Assembly (NCBI GenBank): GCA_964640055.1 | Contig: CAZXFH010000001.1 | Span: forward strand, 72,053-136,052 | Length of the DNA stretch: 64,000 bases | Reading direction: 5' to 3' | Origin: CAZXFH01 sp964640055 | Lineage (GTDB): Bacteria > Fidelibacterota > UBA2242 > JAFGTP01 | Shown here: positions 38,497 to 47,869 of the stretch, one piece after another | Layout of the letters: each line of letters begins with the position of its first letter | How positions within the stretch are numbered: the first letter of the stretch is position 1 | Notes under the pieces: generated by a model | Told to the model about the DNA's origin: nothing | Database searches by the model: none | What the model saw: only the letters and a program-made list of their open reading frames with translations | Position numbers and translations under genes: made by a program

Positions 38497-40836
38497 ATGT
38501 CAAGTACTGAAATACATCATAATATACATACTTATAAACTCGAAATCAGCGGAATAGTTCAGGGAGTTGGATTTCGTCCCTTTATCTACCGGTTGGCCCA
38601 TCGATTTGAGCTTCGGGGTTATGTCTTCAACCATTCGAATGGAGTGACCATAGAAGTTCAAGGAACGCCCCAAAATTACGGGAAATTTGTCAAACAATTA
38701 AAACACTCGCCCCCACCGAGAAGTAGTATCGATACAATCCAAATCAAACCCATCAAGAGTAAGCGTAAATACAAAGGCTTCAGCATAAAGACTAGCGAAA
38801 CAAGCCATGCTAAGCAGGTACCCGTATCGCCGGATTTGGATCTCTGTTCAGATTGCGCAGCTGAGCTCCTTAATCCCGGAGACCGACGCTATTTATATCC
38901 CTTTATCAACTGTACCAATTGTGGACCCCGCTTTACGATAATTAAAGATATTCCCTATGACCGTAAAAACACAACCATGGTATCTTTTGCCATGTGCGAC
39001 GACTGCCAGAAAGAATATCTCAATCCCCTAGACAGGCGCTTTCATGCCCAACCGAATGCCTGTCCGGTCTGTGGTCCTCAGACTGCCTTGTATGATCAAA
39101 AGAAACAACTTTTGCTAAAAGGGGGCCACTATTCAGATAATAAGAGAATATTCGAAAAAGCAGCCGACCTGTTAGCCCGGGGACACATCTTGGCACTCAA
39201 AGGCATTGGTGGTTTCCATCTGGCCTGTGATGCCACCCAGGAGGGAGCGGTATCTGCACTGCGGCAGCGTAAGGTTCGTGAAGATAAACCCTTTGCGCTG
39301 ATGTGTGCCGATACAGATCAAGTCCAGAAATTATGTCAAGTATCTTCAGCCGAAAGACAGCTGCTGGAAAGTCACCAGCATCCGATTGTACTCTTAAATA
39401 AAAAACCTGACAATCCGGTGGCTTTCGCAGTGGCGCCCCATAACCACTGTCTGGGGATTATGTTACCCTATTCCCCTATACATCACCTCTTGTTGTATTA
39501 CTTTCCAAATCCACTGGTCATGACCAGTGGTAATACCAGTGATGAGCCGATCGCCTACCAAAACGAAATGGCTTTTCGTCAATTAAACGCCATTGCAGAT
39601 TACTTTTTAATGCACAACCGGGATATCCACATTCGCTGCGATGATTCTGTGTACCGGATCTGGCGAAACCGTTCCTATCCTTTACGACGCTCACGAGGTT
39701 ATGCCCCCGCCAGTATGATAACAGATTGGCATTTCAATAAACCAGTGCTCGCTACCGGGCCCGAGCAAAAAAATACTTTCGCCCTAGCAAAATCCAACCG
39801 GGTTTTTCTCAGCCATCACATTGGGGATATGGAAAACTATACTGTTTTAAAGGCCTATGAAACTAGTATTGAACATTACATGCATATCTTTGATGTTGTG
39901 CCCCAAATCATCGCTTATGACCAACATCCAGGTTATTTAAGTACGCAGCATGCCATAAAATATGCAGATCTCCATCACCTGCCCAAAGTGGCAGTTCAAC
40001 ACCATCATGCCCATGCTGTGGCCTGTATGGCGGAAAATAAAATTCAACAACCCGTAATCGCCATAACCCTGGACGGTACCGGCATGGGACCGGACCATAC
40101 GATCTGGGGTGGAGAAATTCTGCTGGCAGAGTACGCAAAATTTGAGCGACTAGGCCATTTTCAACCGGTGCGCATGCCGGGGGGCAAAGCAGCTATCCTG
40201 CATCCCTGGCAGATGGCGGTCAGTTATTTATTAGAAGTGTATGGAGATCAGCTAAATCAACTGGATCTCCCTTTCTTAAACGCACCCATCGAGAAAGGGC
40301 TCCTGGGTCTGGTGATAAAGATAGCAGATAAAGGCATTAACTCGCCTTTTACTTCAAGCTGTGGACGATTATTCGACGGCATAGCGGCGATCGCCGGTAT
40401 CCGCAACTCAGTTAATTATGAGGGACAGGCCGCTGTTGAATTTGAGCAGTCTATTCAAAAATCGATCCGGGATGGATATAGTTTTTCATTGAAGGAAAGC
40501 CAAAATAGCTTTATTATCCAATGGGATGAAATGGTCAAAAAAGTGGTTAGAGATGTACAGAAAAATAAAAGTAAATCTTTTATCGCTGCGAAATTTCATA
40601 ACGGTTTGGCCCGTATTCTGGTAAAAAGTGCGCTTAAGGCCCGGGAACTAACCGGACTAAATCGAGTTGTCTTAAGTGGTGGTGTATTTATGAATATCTA
40701 TCTGCTTGATCGGCTGTATCAATACTTAGAAGATGAAGGTTTCAAGGTCTTTACCCATCATCAAACGCCTACCAATGATGGTGGGATTGCGCTGGGACAA
40801 GCCCTGATCGCCAGTGCTCAATTAAAGGAAAATTAA
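38497..40836 (+). CDS. hypF: Carbamoyltransferase HypF ([NiFe] hydrogenase maturation)
   Basis: 779 residues. An acylphosphatase domain (about 10-98, VQGVGFRPFIYRLAHRF) is followed by two zinc-finger motifs (CSDCAAELLNPGDRR with INCTNC, and CDDCQKEYLNPLDRR with CPVC), a YrdC-like domain and a Kae1-like domain with HHHAHAVACMAEN. HypF activates carbamoyl phosphate and transfers the carbamoyl group to HypE, the source of the CN ligands. It is first in the hyp operon. There is no clear Shine-Dalgarno at the ATG. Confidence 0.96.
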   Translation: MSSTEIHHNIHTYKLEISGIVQGVGFRPFIYRLAHRFELRGYVFNHSNGVTIEVQGTPQNYGKFVKQLKHSPPPRSSIDTIQIKPIKSKRKYKGFSIKTSETSHAKQVPVSPDLDLCSDCAAELLNPGDRRYLYPFINCTNCGPRFTIIKDIPYDRKNTTMVSFAMCDDCQKEYLNPLDRRFHAQPNACPVCGPQTALYDQKKQLLLKGGHYSDNKRIFEKAADLLARGHILALKGIGGFHLACDATQEGAVSALRQRKVREDKPFALMCADTDQVQKLCQVSSAERQLLESHQHPIVLLNKKPDNPVAFAVAPHNHCLGIMLPYSPIHHLLLYYFPNPLVMTSGNTSDEPIAYQNEMAFRQLNAIADYFLMHNRDIHIRCDDSVYRIWRNRSYPLRRSRGYAPASMITDWHFNKPVLATGPEQKNTFALAKSNRVFLSHHIGDMENYTVLKAYETSIEHYMHIFDVVPQIIAYDQHPGYLSTQHAIKYADLHHLPKVAVQHHHAHAVACMAENKIQQPVIAITLDGTGMGPDHTIWGGEILLAEYAKFERLGHFQPVRMPGGKAAILHPWQMAVSYLLEVYGDQLNQLDLPFLNAPIEKGLLGLVIKIADKGINSPFTSSCGRLFDGIAAIAGIRNSVNYEGQAAVEFEQSIQKSIRDGYSFSLKESQNSFIIQWDEMVKKVVRDVQKNKSKSFIAAKFHNGLARILVKSALKARELTGLNRVVLSGGVFMNIYLLDRLYQYLEDEGFKVFTHHQTPTNDGGIALGQALIASAQLKEN

Positions 40837-40854
40837 AATCGGAAAGAATACCCT

Positions 40855-41097
40855 ATGTGTTTAGCCATACCAATGAAAATTATACGCATAAAAAATAATA
40901 CGGCATACGCCGAAGTGGGCGGTGTAGAATATCAGGCCAATATCGATTTGCTCAAGGAGGTTGATATTGGTGATTATATCATTGTACATGCCGGCTTTGC
41001 AATAGAAAAATTGGATGAACAAACCGCCCAGGAAAGTTTGGACATCTGGAAAGAAATCGCCGCCTATGATACCGTTAAGATCAAAAAGGATACCTGA
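40855..41097 (+). CDS. hypC: HypC chaperone
   Basis: 80 residues beginning MCLAIPMKI, with the essential Cys2 that HypC uses to hold the iron centre with HypD. It lies 18 bases after hypF and 2 bases before hypD. It carries the Fe(CN)2CO unit to the hydrogenase large subunit. Confidence 0.96.
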   Translation: MCLAIPMKIIRIKNNTAYAEVGGVEYQANIDLLKEVDIGDYIIVHAGFAIEKLDEQTAQESLDIWKEIAAYDTVKIKKDT

Positions 41098-41099
41098 CA

Positions 41100-42188
41100 T
41101 TGGTAAAATATATTGATGAATACCGTAATCCCCAATTAGCTCAGGCTCTCACAAAAAAAATCCGTGCAATATCACTAAACACTCAGGCGAACCTGATGGA
41201 AGTATGTGGCGGACATACTTTTACCATTATGAAATATGGTATTAACCAGCTTTTCCCTAAAAAGCTGCGTTTAATCAGTGGACCGGGATGTCCGGTTTGT
41301 GTTACCAGCAATAAATTGATCGATTATGCGATTATTCTCGCCCGGCAACCAGAGCTGATCATCACTACTTTCGGCGACCTGATCAGGGTTCCCGGATCCC
41401 GTTCCAGCCTGCAAACGGAAAAATCAAAAGGCAGTGATATTCGGATATGTTATTCAGCCCTGGACGCCGTTGAAATAGCTGCAAAAAACCCGCGGAAGGA
41501 GATCGTTTTTTTAGGCATTGGTTTTGAAACCACGGCACCTACCGTTGCAGCCGCAATACTTGCAGCCCGGGCAAAAGGATTAACCAACTTCAGCGTACTT
41601 TCCACCCATAAAACCATGCCCCGGGCCATGCAAGCCCTTGTAGAGGCAGAAAACCTTGCCCTAGATGGTTTTATCTGTCCGGGACACGTATCCTCCATTA
41701 CCGGTCTAGGTATCTATGAATTTATCGCTAGTGATTACCGGATCCCCTGCGTTGTCTCCGGTTTCGAGCCCTTGGATCTGCTCGAATCAATTTATATGTT
41801 AATGAAACAAATTCAGGAAAATCGTGCTCGTGTTGAAAATCAATACAAACGCTGTGTGAGATATGAGGGTAATCCCAAAGCCAAGTCACTTATGGAAAAA
41901 GTTTTTCAGCCCACTGATATGGAATGGCGGGGATTGGGAATAATTCCCTCAAGCGGTCTGAAAATCCGCTCCTCATTTCAACAATATGACGCGTATGTTA
42001 GATTCGATATCAAAGTCCCCCCTGTTGAAGAAACACCGGGTTGTATCTGTGGCGATATTATGCGGGGCGTAAAAACCCCACGGGAGTGTAAGTTGTTCAG
42101 ACGGATATGCACACCCCAGAACCCACAGGGAGCTTGTATGGTTAGTTCAGAAGGAACCTGCGCTACATTTTATCAATATCAACAATAA
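41100..42188 (+). CDS. hypD: HypD (Fe(CN)2CO assembly protein)
   Basis: 362 residues starting at a TTG (41100) directly after hypC, with an AAGGA site upstream. Conserved motifs are EVCGGHTFTIMKYG, SGPGCPVCVT, GFETTAP and the C-terminal cluster cysteines (PGCICGDIMRG; CKLFRRIC). HypD carries the 4Fe-4S centre that reduces and assembles the iron-cyanide group with HypC and HypE. The TTG start may tune the amount relative to HypC. Confidence 0.95.
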   Translation: MVKYIDEYRNPQLAQALTKKIRAISLNTQANLMEVCGGHTFTIMKYGINQLFPKKLRLISGPGCPVCVTSNKLIDYAIILARQPELIITTFGDLIRVPGSRSSLQTEKSKGSDIRICYSALDAVEIAAKNPRKEIVFLGIGFETTAPTVAAAILAARAKGLTNFSVLSTHKTMPRAMQALVEAENLALDGFICPGHVSSITGLGIYEFIASDYRIPCVVSGFEPLDLLESIYMLMKQIQENRARVENQYKRCVRYEGNPKAKSLMEKVFQPTDMEWRGLGIIPSSGLKIRSSFQQYDAYVRFDIKVPPVEETPGCICGDIMRGVKTPRECKLFRRICTPQNPQGACMVSSEGTCATFYQYQQ

Positions 42189-42203
42189 CATTCACTACTG
42201 ATT

Positions 42204-43229
42204 ATGAATACCAATAATAACCAATTATCTAAAATTACTACCGCTCATGGTAGTGGTGGGCAAGTCACCCATGATCTGATCAAGAATTTATTGCTACGCT
42301 ATTTTAATAATGTGCCCTTAAGCCAATTAGCAGATAGCGCATTGTTGGGTAAAACCGAGGATGAATTGGTCTTCACTACCGATTCTCACGTGATCAGTCC
42401 CCTGTTTTTTCCGGGTGGAAATATTGGCAAATTAGCAGTTGCCGGTACAGTAAATGACCTGGCAGTGATGGGTGCCACTCCCCGGTGGCTATCCTGCGGA
42501 CTGATTATTGAAGAAGGCTTTGAACTACAACTATTGGAAAAAATAATCTGTTCCATGCAAGCAACTGCACACAAATCCGGCGTAAAAATTGTTACCGGGG
42601 ACACCAAAGTGGTAGAACGGGGTGGGGCGGATGGCATCTATATTAATACAGCGGGCATTGGTCTGCGTCCCGCACATATTAACTTATCGACTTCAAAAAT
42701 CAGTCCGGGTGACAAAGTCATTATCAATGGTTTTATCGGTGATCACGAAGCGGCTATCTTACGTATCCGCGAAAATTTTAAGATTAAAATGGATCTTCAA
42801 AGTGATTGTACTGCGCTTGACTCCCTTATTTCACTGCTTTTAAAAAATCTTTCAGAAATCAAAGTGATGCGAGATCCAACCCGCGGCGGATTGGCTACTA
42901 CTCTGAACGAATTTACCGTTCAACAAAAATTTGGAATCTGTATTTATGAAAGCGATCTCCCCATTCGGGAGAGTGTCAAAGGGTTATGTGAACCACTCGG
43001 ATTTGATCCGCTTTATATGGCCAACGAGGGTAAATTAGTGCTGATTATTGCTGAAAGACAGGCCGAAGCAGCCCTGAAATTGATTAAAACCCACCCTCTC
43101 GGTAAAAATGCCGCCATAATCGGTGAGGTAGTCAGCGCCCCCGAAAGCAAGGTCTTGCTCCGAACTGCTCTGGGAACAGACCGAATCCTGGACATGCTCA
43201 CCGGGGTCATGCTTCCCAGAATTTGCTAA
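42204..43229 (+). CDS. hypE: HypE (thiocarbamate dehydratase)
   Basis: 341 residues with the PurM-like fold of HypE (AHGSGGQVTHDLI; DPTRGGLATTLNEF) and the C-terminal PRIC. The last Cys341 carries the thiocarbamate that is dehydrated to thiocyanate. It acts after HypF, spaced 15 bases from hypD. Confidence 0.96.
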   Translation: MNTNNNQLSKITTAHGSGGQVTHDLIKNLLLRYFNNVPLSQLADSALLGKTEDELVFTTDSHVISPLFFPGGNIGKLAVAGTVNDLAVMGATPRWLSCGLIIEEGFELQLLEKIICSMQATAHKSGVKIVTGDTKVVERGGADGIYINTAGIGLRPAHINLSTSKISPGDKVIINGFIGDHEAAILRIRENFKIKMDLQSDCTALDSLISLLLKNLSEIKVMRDPTRGGLATTLNEFTVQQKFGICIYESDLPIRESVKGLCEPLGFDPLYMANEGKLVLIIAERQAEAALKLIKTHPLGKNAAIIGEVVSAPESKVLLRTALGTDRILDMLTGVMLPRIC

Positions 43230-43260
43230 TCACGTTCATCATTGAGAATAGACACTAAAC

Positions 43261-43611
43261 ATGCATGAATTCAGCATTGCTCAAAATATCATTACAATCG
43301 TAGAAGAGGAGCTCTCAAAGCAAAAAGAAATGAAACCGGTCCGCAAAATATTTTTCCATACGGGACGCCTTAATGCCGTTATTCCGGAAACGCTACGCTT
43401 TGGGTTTGATATTCAAAAACGTGAAAAACCCTTATTATCCAAAGCAACCCTTGAGATCGATGAAATTCCCATAAAAATAAAATGCCGCGAATGCGGCCAG
43501 GTAACTGAGCTTGATGAGCCCGCCTTCCTATGCCCCGCATGTGGATCACAACAGATAAAGGTAATTTCGGGCAAACATATGACCATAGATAGCATCGAAT
43601 TAGAATCATAA
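43261..43611 (+). CDS. hypA: HypA nickel-insertion protein
   Basis: 116 residues. The N-terminus MHEFSIAQ carries the nickel-binding His2. A zinc ribbon follows (CRECGQ ... CPACGS). HypA works with HypB to deliver nickel to the hydrogenase large subunit after the iron group is in place. Confidence 0.95.
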   Translation: MHEFSIAQNIITIVEEELSKQKEMKPVRKIFFHTGRLNAVIPETLRFGFDIQKREKPLLSKATLEIDEIPIKIKCRECGQVTELDEPAFLCPACGSQQIKVISGKHMTIDSIELES

Positions 43612-43647
43612 ATCTCATTTTTTTAATTCATGAATAGTGGAGGATCA

Positions 43648-44304
43648 ATGAAAGTCAAAATAATTCGAAATGTACTGGAAGCCAATGAGAAACTGGCTAA
43701 CACCATCCGGGAAAGTACCAACCAATCTAAAACACTGGTTATAAATATGATGAGTTCTCCGGGTTCCGGCAAAACCAGTATTATCGAAAAGATAATCCCC
43801 CTGCTTAAGGAAAAAGGCCTTAAAACCGGTGTAATTGAAGGCGATATTACCACGACCCGTGACGCCGATCGGATAGCTACCCTGGACATTCCCATTAGTC
43901 AGATCAATACGGATCAATTTGGCGGTGATTGCCATCTTGGCGCTGAGGTAATCAAACCGGCATTGGATAATTTTAATTTGAACACATTGGATTTGGTGAT
44001 TATCGAAAATGTAGGCAACTTGGTATGTCCGGCAGAATTTGATACTGGTGCGGATTACAATGCGGTTATTCTTAGCTTACCAGAAGGGGAAGACAAACCC
44101 TTGAAATATCCCTTGATGTTTCGGGAATGCCAGTTAGCCTTGATCAATAAAAATGATCTGAGCCCTTATTTGGATGTCGACACTCGTAAAATGAAAGAGA
44201 ATATGCTTCAAATCAATCCACAGTTGGAAACCATATATACCTCGGTAAAGAGCGGGGAGGGGTTTAACAGTTTAAGAGAATGGATCATCAGCAGACTTAA
44301 GTAG
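43648..44304 (+). CDS. hypB: HypB GTPase (nickel insertion)
   Basis: About 218 residues. I start it at the ATG at 43648, which follows GGAGG by four bases; an earlier ATG at 43630 would add six residues. The GTPase P-loop is SPGSGKTSIIEK and the switch region is EGDITTTRDADRI. There is no N-terminal poly-His nickel-storage stretch. It is the last gene of the hyp operon. Confidence 0.94.
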   Translation: MKVKIIRNVLEANEKLANTIRESTNQSKTLVINMMSSPGSGKTSIIEKIIPLLKEKGLKTGVIEGDITTTRDADRIATLDIPISQINTDQFGGDCHLGAEVIKPALDNFNLNTLDLVIIENVGNLVCPAEFDTGADYNAVILSLPEGEDKPLKYPLMFRECQLALINKNDLSPYLDVDTRKMKENMLQINPQLETIYTSVKSGEGFNSLREWIISRLK

Positions 44305-44453
44305 TAAATTTACCCGGAAAATTATCCTTTTTTCTAACCGGAAAAATCTATTAAATTTTAGTGACTTGAAAACAGATATAAATCATATTAATTGAATCTC
44401 AATCTAGCAAATCACATGGCTCACATCCGAAACCAACAAGGAGCAGTTTATCA

Positions 44454-44864
44454 ATGTCCCAGAAAATCCTTATTATCGATGATGATGTAGATCTGGTTGA
44501 AGTAATCCGACTGACTCTAGAAAGCCATGGATTACAAGTAATCGATGCCCAGGACGGTGCCACAGGCCTAACAATGATCAAGAAAGAAAGACCGGATTTG
44601 ATTATTCTGGATGTGATGATGGAAACTGTATATGAAGGATTTGAGCTGGCCCAACAAATCCGGGCAACTAAAGCAATTGCCGATATCCCGATTGTTATGC
44701 TGACGGCCGTTAGTCAGGAAACGGGTTTTAAATATGACAAAGAAGAGGGAATCCTACCGGTTGACGAATTTATCGAAAAGCCGGTTATGCCCGAACATTT
44801 AACCCAAATTGTAAAAAAATACACCACATTCAAAAAGAGCAAATCAACCTATGCAAAAAAGTGA
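44454..44864 (+). CDS. Single-domain response regulator (receiver only)
   Basis: 136 residues, one REC domain with acidic residues DDD near 9-11 and phospho-acceptor Asp53 (IILDVMME). There is no output domain. An extra segment after Asp53 (METVYEGFELAQQIR) is seen in receivers often found near hydrogenase and dehydrogenase genes. AAGGAG precedes the ATG. It overlaps the ACT gene by 14 bases. It could be a phosphate relay or shuttle for the kinases in this island. Confidence 0.88.
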   Translation: MSQKILIIDDDVDLVEVIRLTLESHGLQVIDAQDGATGLTMIKKERPDLIILDVMMETVYEGFELAQQIRATKAIADIPIVMLTAVSQETGFKYDKEEGILPVDEFIEKPVMPEHLTQIVKKYTTFKKSKSTYAKK

Positions 44865-45336
44865 ACGCATTCCAATCGGAGGTATTATAGAAAGTCGGGA
44901 CCTGGTTATGGTTGCCGTTCACTCTGCCCCAAACCAACCCGGTGTGGCCGGTAAAGTACTTAATCTGATGGGTAAAAACGGTGTCAATGTGGAGTTTGTC
45001 ACCGAGAGCAGTAACATTGAAAATTGTGCCGATATATCCTTCTGTTTCAGATCTTCACAAAAACAAAAGGTGGAGGCTTTTTTTCAAAGACTGCGTACCC
45101 TGGTCAATGCCCAGGGTGAGAAATGGATTGATCAGGTGGGTATTGTCAGTATTTATGGACCCCATTTCAGAGAAAAGCCCGCTATTGCCGGCAAAATGTG
45201 TAGTGCGCTAGGTACTGCTAACATCAATATCCTGGGGATATCAACCAGTATATCTACGGTCAGCTGTGTAATAAAAGATGATAAAATACCCCTTGCCAGG
45301 GAAGCAATTCTTACGCAATTTAAATTGCCACAATAA
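44851..45336 (+). CDS. Stand-alone tandem ACT-domain protein
   Basis: 161 residues with two ACT-like halves (VAVHSAPNQPGVAGKVLNLMGKNG; VSIYGPHFREKPAIAGKMCSALG) resembling the regulatory tail of aspartate kinase, but without any catalytic part. Such domains bind amino acids or other small ligands. Its 14-base overlap with a receiver and its place before a PAS kinase suggest a regulatory sensor, not biosynthesis. Confidence 0.75.
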   Translation: MQKSERIPIGGIIESRDLVMVAVHSAPNQPGVAGKVLNLMGKNGVNVEFVTESSNIENCADISFCFRSSQKQKVEAFFQRLRTLVNAQGEKWIDQVGIVSIYGPHFREKPAIAGKMCSALGTANINILGISTSISTVSCVIKDDKIPLAREAILTQFKLPQ

Positions 45337-45389
45337 ATCCGCTATTAATTTATAATCAATGTAAAATCCAGTAATAAGTATCCTCATTT

Positions 45390-46574
45390 ATGTCAAAAGA
45401 AAAGATGTCGCTTCGGGATAAAGAAAAGCTACTAGCTGAAATCAGAGCCTTAAAACAGCGGATCAATGAACTGGAGGGGGCTGAAAAAAAACGCAAATCG
45501 GCAGAACAGGAACTCCAACAATATCAAAGGAATTTCAAGGAGATCGTTGATCTGTTACCGCAAACTGTCTATGAAATGGATAGTAATGGAAACTTCAAAT
45601 TTACCAATCAACGCGGCTTCGAATCCTTTGGTTATTCCAAGGCGGATATTAAACGTGGCATCAAATTCACACAGCTATTTATTCCCGAAGAACGGGAGCG
45701 GTTAAAACAGAATATAGGCGCTCTCCTGAATGGTAAAAGATCCGAAGGTAATGAGTACACCGCATTACGCAAAGACGGCAGTACCTTCCAAGCCCTGATC
45801 TATTCCAGTCCGATCGTTAGCAATGACAAAGTAACCGGGTTCAGAGGGGTTGTGATTGATATTACCAATCGTAAAAAAGCGGAAAAGGAATTAGAAAATT
45901 CTCGGGATCAACTGCGTAACCTATCCTCCCACCTTCAATCCGTACGAGAAGAAGAGCGCTCCCTGATTGCTCGTGAAATCCATGACGAATTAGGGCAGGC
46001 TTTAACCGCCTTAAAGATGGATTTGATCTGGATTAATAAACGGATTCCTACAGAGAGCAATGAAATAACGGATAAGATAGAGGGCATGTCAGATTTAATC
46101 TCTTCTACTATGAAAACCGTTCGGCGACTCTCTTCGGAATTGCGTCCGGGTTTGCTGGATGATCTGGGTCTTTATGCGACCCTGGAATGGTATTGCGAGG
46201 AATTTGAGAAACGCACAGGGATAGACTGTAACTTGAAACTGAACCAGACTGACCTCCAGCTCAATGAAGAAATAGCAATCTCCGTGTTTCGCATCTTCCA
46301 GGAAACCTTGACCAATGTGGCCCGACATGCCCAGGCAACACGTGTCAGCGCCCAGTTATATATCGATGATCACCTTTTAAACATGAAAATTGAAGATAAC
46401 GGTATTGGTATTTCAGAGGAAAAAATAAACGATCATCAATCACTGGGCTTAATCGGATTAAGAGAAAGAGTGGTGCCCTGGGGTGGAACTTTAGCCATCC
46501 AAGGGCGCCGGTATAAAGGAACCACTGTTACCGTGAATATACCTTTGACCAAAAATAACACCCAAGTATCATGA
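45390..46574 (+). CDS. PAS-containing histidine kinase (NarX/DegS-type)
   Basis: 394 residues. An N-terminal coiled coil (about 5-50) is followed by a PAS domain (about 55-165; VYEMDSNGNFKFTNQRGFESFGYS) and a HisKA_3 dimerisation domain with His198 (REIHDELGQALTALKMDL), then a HATPase domain. No membrane helix is seen, so it is a cytoplasmic sensor. It overlaps the LuxR-type regulator by four bases and is presumably its kinase. PAS can bind haem, flavin or nothing; the ligand is not visible. Confidence 0.92.
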   Translation: MSKEKMSLRDKEKLLAEIRALKQRINELEGAEKKRKSAEQELQQYQRNFKEIVDLLPQTVYEMDSNGNFKFTNQRGFESFGYSKADIKRGIKFTQLFIPEERERLKQNIGALLNGKRSEGNEYTALRKDGSTFQALIYSSPIVSNDKVTGFRGVVIDITNRKKAEKELENSRDQLRNLSSHLQSVREEERSLIAREIHDELGQALTALKMDLIWINKRIPTESNEITDKIEGMSDLISSTMKTVRRLSSELRPGLLDDLGLYATLEWYCEEFEKRTGIDCNLKLNQTDLQLNEEIAISVFRIFQETLTNVARHAQATRVSAQLYIDDHLLNMKIEDNGIGISEEKINDHQSLGLIGLRERVVPWGGTLAIQGRRYKGTTVTVNIPLTKNNTQVS

Positions 46575-47212
46575 TAAAAGTACTTATTGCCGATGATCAT
46601 ACTATTGTTCGTAAAGGACTGGAACAAATACTGGAGGAAACCTCCGACTTAACCGTCGCCGGTCAAGCCAAGAACGGGCATCAGGTCCTGGAAAAAATCG
46701 GCAAAGACCATTTTGATGTCGTTGTGCTGGACATCTCTATGCCCGGGCGAAATGGCTTGGACATCCTAAAACAAATAAAAAATATAAAACCTGACCTACC
46801 CATCCTGATCCTTAGTATGTATCCCGAGGATCAATATGCCAAACGGGTGCTTAAAGCCGGCGCGCAGGGCTATGTTAGTAAGGAAAGCGCTACCGAAGAG
46901 CTGGTAGCCGCCATCCGCAAGGTTGCCAGTGGTCGTAAATATATCACCTCCAACCTGGCCGAAAGACTGGCTTCTGATCTAGAAAAAGATCATACCGGTC
47001 TGCCTCATGAAAATCTATCTGATCGTGAATTCCAGGTGATGTGTATGCTTGCTACCGGGAAAACAGTATCAGTCATTGCGAATGAACTGGCCCTGAGTGT
47101 AAAGACTATCAGTACAAACCGAACCCGCATTCTGGAAAAAATGAATTTAAAAAATAATGCTGAAATCATTTGTTATGCTGTAAAGTATAACTTAGTCGAT
47201 CTGGACTTATAA
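46571..47212 (+). CDS. NarL/LuxR-family response regulator
   Basis: 213 residues. The receiver has Asp54 (VVLDISMPGRNG). The C-terminal LuxR helix-turn-helix is LSDREFQVMCMLATGKTV with the recognition segment LSVKTISTNRTRILEKMNL. It is coupled to the upstream PAS kinase by overlap. It is probably the output of this pair and a candidate regulator of the hydrogenase genes that follow. Confidence 0.94.
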   Translation: MIKVLIADDHTIVRKGLEQILEETSDLTVAGQAKNGHQVLEKIGKDHFDVVVLDISMPGRNGLDILKQIKNIKPDLPILILSMYPEDQYAKRVLKAGAQGYVSKESATEELVAAIRKVASGRKYITSNLAERLASDLEKDHTGLPHENLSDREFQVMCMLATGKTVSVIANELALSVKTISTNRTRILEKMNLKNNAEIICYAVKYNLVDLDL

Positions 47213-47436
47213 TTAGACTAGATATTATCATACTAACCTTACCCATCAAACACCAAATAATTCCACGGCCTATATCCCTTTAAATATTGTCAGACATTTT
47301 CCTACATTACGGCTTCTATTTTTCTTACATAAAAAAAAGCGTTTGTCTTATTTACAATGTATGCATAACCAGGCATATTATCCCGAGGCGTACAAGTGTA
47401 TTTTAACTAATAGTCAATAAGAATTAAAATGGGTTA
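47213..47436. other. Intergenic region before the second lone receiver
   Basis: About 224 AT-rich bases with no coding frame or RNA that I can support. It is the largest space between the regulators and the hydrogenase genes and is therefore the likely promoter region for the receiver/hydrogenase run. I could not fix clear promoter boxes. Confidence 0.45.
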
Positions 47437-47808
47437 ATGCGACTTTTTATAGCAGACGACTCAGAAATCCTCCGGAACCATCTAAGCAATATAATTGCAG
47501 ATATCCCCGGTATTGAAATTATCGGTGAGGCGTCCAATGCCAGCGATGCTATTGAAGCCATCCGGGAATTGAATCCGGAAGTGGCGATTATCGATATCAA
47601 ACTACCCGGTAAAAGTGGCATTCACCTTCTGCAACAGATCAAGGAATTCAAGACCACGATTATCGTAATTGTTTTTACCGATTACCCCTATCCTCAATAC
47701 CGCCGGAAGTGTGATGAGTCCGGTGCTGATTATTTTTTTGAGAAATCCAGTGAATCGGAAAAGTTGATTGAGGTGTTAAAGAAATTAAGGGCCAAATCCA
47801 AATGCTAA
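47437..47808 (+). CDS. Single-domain response regulator (NarL-type receiver only)
   Basis: 123 residues, receiver domain only, with phospho-acceptor Asp53 (IIDIKLPGKSG). It is similar to NarL receivers but lacks the helix-turn-helix. It sits 61 bases before the hydrogenase genes and may be co-transcribed with them. Confidence 0.85.
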   Translation: MRLFIADDSEILRNHLSNIIADIPGIEIIGEASNASDAIEAIRELNPEVAIIDIKLPGKSGIHLLQQIKEFKTTIIVIVFTDYPYPQYRRKCDESGADYFFEKSSESEKLIEVLKKLRAKSKC

Positions 47809-47869
47809 GTCACGGTGAATATATTTATTATCTTACTGATCGAATCCCATTTCGGGCGGAGGTTTAATA

